Below are positions 31,859 through 33,888 of a DNA stretch of 33,888 nucleotides, one piece after another. A model generated the notes under the pieces. The model was given only the letters and a program-made list of their open reading frames with translations. It was not told the origin of the DNA and did no database searches. The DNA is from Actinomycetes bacterium (GTDB lineage Bacteria; Actinomycetota; Thermoleophilia; Gaiellales; Gaiellaceae), in NCBI GenBank assembly GCA_025964395.1, contig JAOPYY010000057.1, positions 1-33,888 on the forward strand. Reading direction: 5' to 3'. How positions within the stretch are numbered: the stretch's first letter is position 1; each line of letters starts with the position of its first letter. Made by a program: the position numbers and the translations under genes.

Positions 31859-32194
31859 TTAGCGCTTTCCCTGCAGCCACTTTGAGATCCGCAGTGTGAG
31901 CGGTGCCTTTCCCGGAAGAAACTTCGTCTCGGGCGGCGGCGCATGAAAGGGTTTGAGCGCGGCGGTGTCCGCGGATGCGATCTTCAGGGTCACCTCGCCT
32001 GGATAGATCGCCCCGACCTGCTCACCGGGCACATAGCGAATCTGTCTGGGTTGCCTCGACTCGACGGCCAGGCCGTCGAAGATGTCGCTCTGCTTATCGC
32101 CTTCGACCTGCGCGACCGTGCCGACGATGACGCCGTCGGAGGTGACCACATTCCACCCCTGCTCGACCTGCAACCACGAGACAGGATCGGTCAT
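31859..32194 (-). CDS. PRC-barrel-like/DUF2171-type small protein
   Basis: 111 aa from ATG 32194 (MTDPVSWLQVEQGWNVVTSD). DGVIVGTVAQVEGDKQSDIFDGLAVE and YVPGEQVGAIYPGEVTLKI give the alternating strands of a PRC-barrel-like fold, seen in small actinobacterial proteins. The C-terminus is basic (LRISKWLQGKR). TAGCGT lies 8 nt upstream of the ATG and there is no Shine-Dalgarno. Function unknown; the start at 32215 would add seven hydrophobic residues and is less likely. Confidence 0.65.
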   Translation of the reverse strand: MTDPVSWLQVEQGWNVVTSDGVIVGTVAQVEGDKQSDIFDGLAVESRQPRQIRYVPGEQVGAIYPGEVTLKIASADTAALKPFHAPPPETKFLPGKAPLTLRISKWLQGKR

Positions 32195-32254
32195 CGCCAA
32201 CCACGCTAGCACCATGAAGACGCACGCACGAACACGACGCGGGCGGAACGCCCT

Positions 32255-32476
32255 CTAGCTGACCGGGTAGTTCTGGCGCCAGTTCGCTTCGGCTCGATCA
32301 AGTACCTCGGTCAAGGTTCGCCCTCGAAGACCGCGCTTCGTGTCGAGCGTGTAGCCGGTGCGCGAGATGTGGAGAGGGTCAGTCGGCTTGAAGCTGGCCT
32401 CGAAAAATCCGGGAGCTGTTTCGCGCACGCGGATTGTCACGTCGGGAAGCTCACGGGTCTCTTCAGGAACATCCAT
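32255..32476 (-). CDS. small unknown protein
   Basis: 73 aa from ATG 32476 (MDVPEETRELPDVTIRVRE). Pattern: FFEASFKPTDPLHISRTG, then LDTKRGLRGRTLTEVLDRAE. It looks like a small single-domain alpha/beta protein. I do not recognise it. The ribosome site is poor. Possible operon partner of the PRC-like gene, 60 bp downstream on the same strand. Modest confidence that it is real. Confidence 0.45.
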   Translation of the reverse strand: MDVPEETRELPDVTIRVRETAPGFFEASFKPTDPLHISRTGYTLDTKRGLRGRTLTEVLDRAEANWRQNYPVS

Positions 32477-32816
32477 TCCACGATTGCTACTCGCCCGCAA
32501 CCTGACCGTCAAGTGCGGAGCCACGCGAGTGTTGGACGGACATTTGCGAGACCTTCAATGTGGCCAGTAGGCAGTTGCCAAATAGGGCTTTAGTCGCGGC
32601 CTTGTCTCTGCGATGAGGGAAGGAGTAGGCTTGTGCTCTGGCCCTGCGGCCAGGATTCCGGCTGAAAGCCCGAAGTCCGTCGATCGAACCCTCTCGGGCG
32701 CGGGAGACGACAAGAGCCTAGGCAAACAGAGTTCGAGTTGCAGGGCCAGTTTGTTCACTGGTCCGGCGCCGCCCGAAGCACGACTCCCGTGCGCCAGCCC
32801 CGGCCGTGCAGTCGGT
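32477..32816. other. 340-bp gap with several small hairpins and no convincing gene
   Basis: No protein frame with good codon use was found. Short perfect hairpins are CTGGCC/GGCCAG (32638-32653), CCAGT/ACTGG (32746-32761) and GCACG/CGTGC (32778-32792), plus GGCT-GAA-AGCC (32661-32671). The last ones follow the tetR stop and may end its transcript, although no U-tract is present. The stretch from 32638 to 32671 could also be part of a small RNA. TGGCCAGT near 32560 recalls the LAL element core but the rest does not match. Confidence 0.4.
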
Positions 32817-33449
32817 CTAATGGAGCAGCGTCGCGTTTAGCACTGCCGATAGCCAGTTGCAGTAGCGCGAGCGCGTCCATCCGCGTGTCTCCGCGAGGAG
32901 TTGGTGGAGTTCGGGGCTCGCGAGCGCCCAGACCGTGTCGGTTGCGGTGTCGGCGTCAACCGCGAGTGCGCCGTTCGCTGAGAGGGTCTCCACGAAGATC
33001 CGCAGGTTCTTGCGTCGTGCCGCGTGGATCCTCTTGAGGAACGTCGCGAGCTCCGGCTCGGCCCGCGCTGCGCCTGCGAGGACGGCCAGGAGCGGGCCGA
33101 CGCGCTCGAGCCTCAACACGACGTCTGCGGCGAATAGGCGCAGCTGCTCGCGCTGATCGGTTTCGGCGGCGACGGCGCGGGGCCCCTCTTGTTCGAGGAT
33201 GGGCGAGGTGTCGGTGCCGCGTGCGGCGCGTCCGACGAGCTCGACGAGGAGCGCGAGTTTGTTGCCGAAGCGCGCGTAGACCGTCTCGGGCGAGACGTCA
33301 GCTTCCGCGGCGATCACATTCACAGTCGCTGCGGCAAACCCGTGCTCGACGAAGACGCGCTCTGCGGCGGCGAGGACGCGTTCTCGCGTCTGCGCGGCCT
33401 GCTCTTTACGCCGCGCCGACCGGTATGTCCTCTTGACACTCTCGCTCAT
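32817..33449 (-). CDS. TetR-family transcriptional regulator
   Basis: 210 aa from ATG 33449 (MSESVKRTYRSARRKEQAAQ). N-terminal helix-turn-helix about 20-65: TRERVLAAAERVFVEHGFAA, TVNVIAAEADVSPETVYARFG and NKLALL, the TetR signature. The C-terminal ligand domain is alpha-helical and gives no clue to ligand. No Shine-Dalgarno; TACAGT is exactly 7 nt upstream of ATG, leaderless pattern, which also argues against GTG 33458. Divergent from the ester cyclase gene across 58 bp with palindromic operator-like sites; it very likely represses that gene and itself. Confidence 0.92.
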   Translation of the reverse strand: MSESVKRTYRSARRKEQAAQTRERVLAAAERVFVEHGFAAATVNVIAAEADVSPETVYARFGNKLALLVELVGRAARGTDTSPILEQEGPRAVAAETDQREQLRLFAADVVLRLERVGPLLAVLAGAARAEPELATFLKRIHAARRKNLRIFVETLSANGALAVDADTATDTVWALASPELHQLLAETRGWTRSRYCNWLSAVLNATLLH

Positions 33450-33451
33450 CT

Positions 33452-33481
33452 TTGACACTGTAACGCGGTATCCAATACAGT
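33452..33481 (+). promoter_or_regulatory. promoter of the ester cyclase gene
   Basis: TTGACA (33452-33457, perfect -35), 18-bp spacer, TACAGT (33476-33481, -10). It would start transcription near 33488 and give a leader of about 20 nt with AGGAG before ATG 33508. Confidence 0.7.
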
Positions 33482-33491
33482 AAAGCTGTAT
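33475..33491. promoter_or_regulatory. 17-bp palindromic operator candidate for TetR
   Basis: ATACAG-TAAAG-CTGTAT, perfect 6-bp arms, covering the -10 box. A third half-site ACTGTA (33457-33462) lies upstream and is the -10 complement of tetR itself. The layout fits TetR repression of both genes. Confidence 0.7.
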
Positions 33492-33507
33492 CTAAATAGG
33501 AGTGCGC

Positions 33508-33888
33508 ATGTCTGAGACACCTGAGTCCGTTGTTCGCCGCCTGATCGAAGAGGGCTTCAACGAGGGGAATCTCGAGGCCGCGGAGCAGGTGACCTCACCC
33601 GAGGCAGTCGAGCATCAGAGCTTCGGGCCGAACCACCCCGGGGGAGCGGAAGGCGTGAAAGCAGTCATCACGTCGCTGCGAAGCGCATTCTCAGATTTCC
33701 ACCTCGAGATTCGGGACCTCACCGTCGACGGCGAGAAAGTGTGGCTGCGCATGGTCGGCACCGGCACAAACGACGGCTCGTTCATGGGCAACCCTCCGAC
33801 TGGTCGCCAAATGCGAACGGACGTCTTCGACGTTTGTCGCGTAGCCGACGGAAGAATCGTTGAGCACTGGGGGGTCCCGGACCGACTC
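33508..33888 (+). CDS. SnoaL-like ester cyclase / NTF2-fold protein (3' end cut off)
   Basis: 127 codons before the window ends. Starts MSETPESVVRRLIEEGFNEG, followed by VEHQSFGPNHPGGAEGVK and FHLEIRDLTVDGEKVWLRM, VGTGTNDGSFMGNPPTGRQM and IVEHWGVPDR, all typical of SnoaL-type polyketide cyclase/ester cyclase proteins, which run about 130-145 aa; only a few residues are missing. AGGAG is 5 nt before ATG 33508. Many TetR regulators control such genes; the substrate is unknown. Confidence 0.88.
   Translation, partial: MSETPESVVRRLIEEGFNEGNLEAAEQVTSPEAVEHQSFGPNHPGGAEGVKAVITSLRSAFSDFHLEIRDLTVDGEKVWLRMVGTGTNDGSFMGNPPTGRQMRTDVFDVCRVADGRIVEHWGVPDRL

Noticed and set aside
32640-32720. tRNA-like GGTTCGAT sequence on the - strand
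   Set aside because: The bases beside it do not form a T-arm and no anticodon or acceptor stem can be folded.
32555-32758. 67-aa frame on the - strand in the gap near tetR
   Set aside because: No ribosome site, no conserved pattern, and mixed codon use; hairpins explain the region equally well.

Overview
The window is about 34 kb of high-GC bacterial chromosome. It has short intergenic gaps, many GTG/TTG starts and strong G/C third-position bias. The gene families (LutR-like LAL regulator, F420-type oxidoreductases, DUF1684, ANTAR, DeoR-controlled polyol ABC importer, many start codons with a TANNNT box 6-8 nt upstream and no Shine-Dalgarno) point to an actinobacterium. My best guess is the class Thermoleophilia; that placement is inference, because no rRNA marker is present. 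I found no rRNA, tRNA, CRISPR, phage or IS element.

Layout. (1) 1-2050, + strand: the end of an HdrB-like CCG-domain protein, a membrane-anchored metallophosphoesterase, an Asp23/Gls24 protein and a GNAT-like protein, all touching or overlapping. (2) 2051-2346: a dense array of twelve 11-bp near-palindromes between two converging genes; it has entered the 3' end of the second one. (3) 2317-5341, - strand: lysC-asd-sugar-phosphate-isomerase-like operon (entry to lysine/threonine/methionine/DAP synthesis). (4) 5362-9774: a small membrane protein facing recR with a 117-bp antisense overlap, a 30-codon lipoprotein gene, an HtrA-like lipoprotein protease, and the dnaX-ybaB-cyclic-nucleotide-domain operon. 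(5) 9794-13562: alpha/beta hydrolase, DUF1684, a four-cysteine conserved unknown, an ANTAR protein and a DeoR regulator. (6) 13559-19180, - strand: a complete polyol/sugar ABC importer operon (binding protein, two permeases, zinc dehydrogenase, ATPase), with strong hairpins between the binding protein and permease genes. (7) 19417-26320: a redox-flavoured block (MOSC fusion, 73-aa cytochrome-like protein, monothiol DsbA-like protein, LUD protein, LLM flavin oxidoreductase, F420/NADP oxidoreductase) beside a divergent LAL-type LuxR regulator. Two near-identical 23-bp elements precede the two transcription units of this block. (8) 26393-32476: cell-envelope and unknown genes (M15 peptidase, AKR, small membrane and lipoproteins, a polysaccharide-deacetylase-like protein with an altered metal site, PPOX protein). 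(9) 32817-33888: a TetR regulator divergent from a SnoaL-like ester cyclase that runs off the end, sharing a promoter/operator.

The most unusual signals are the palindrome array and its coding invasion, the shared 23-bp element of the LAL redox block, the cysteine-peptidase-like/MOSC fusion, the sense-strand-specific hairpins of the importer operon, two genes that appear to use non-canonical starts (CTG, ATC), and the recurring leaderless-promoter geometry.
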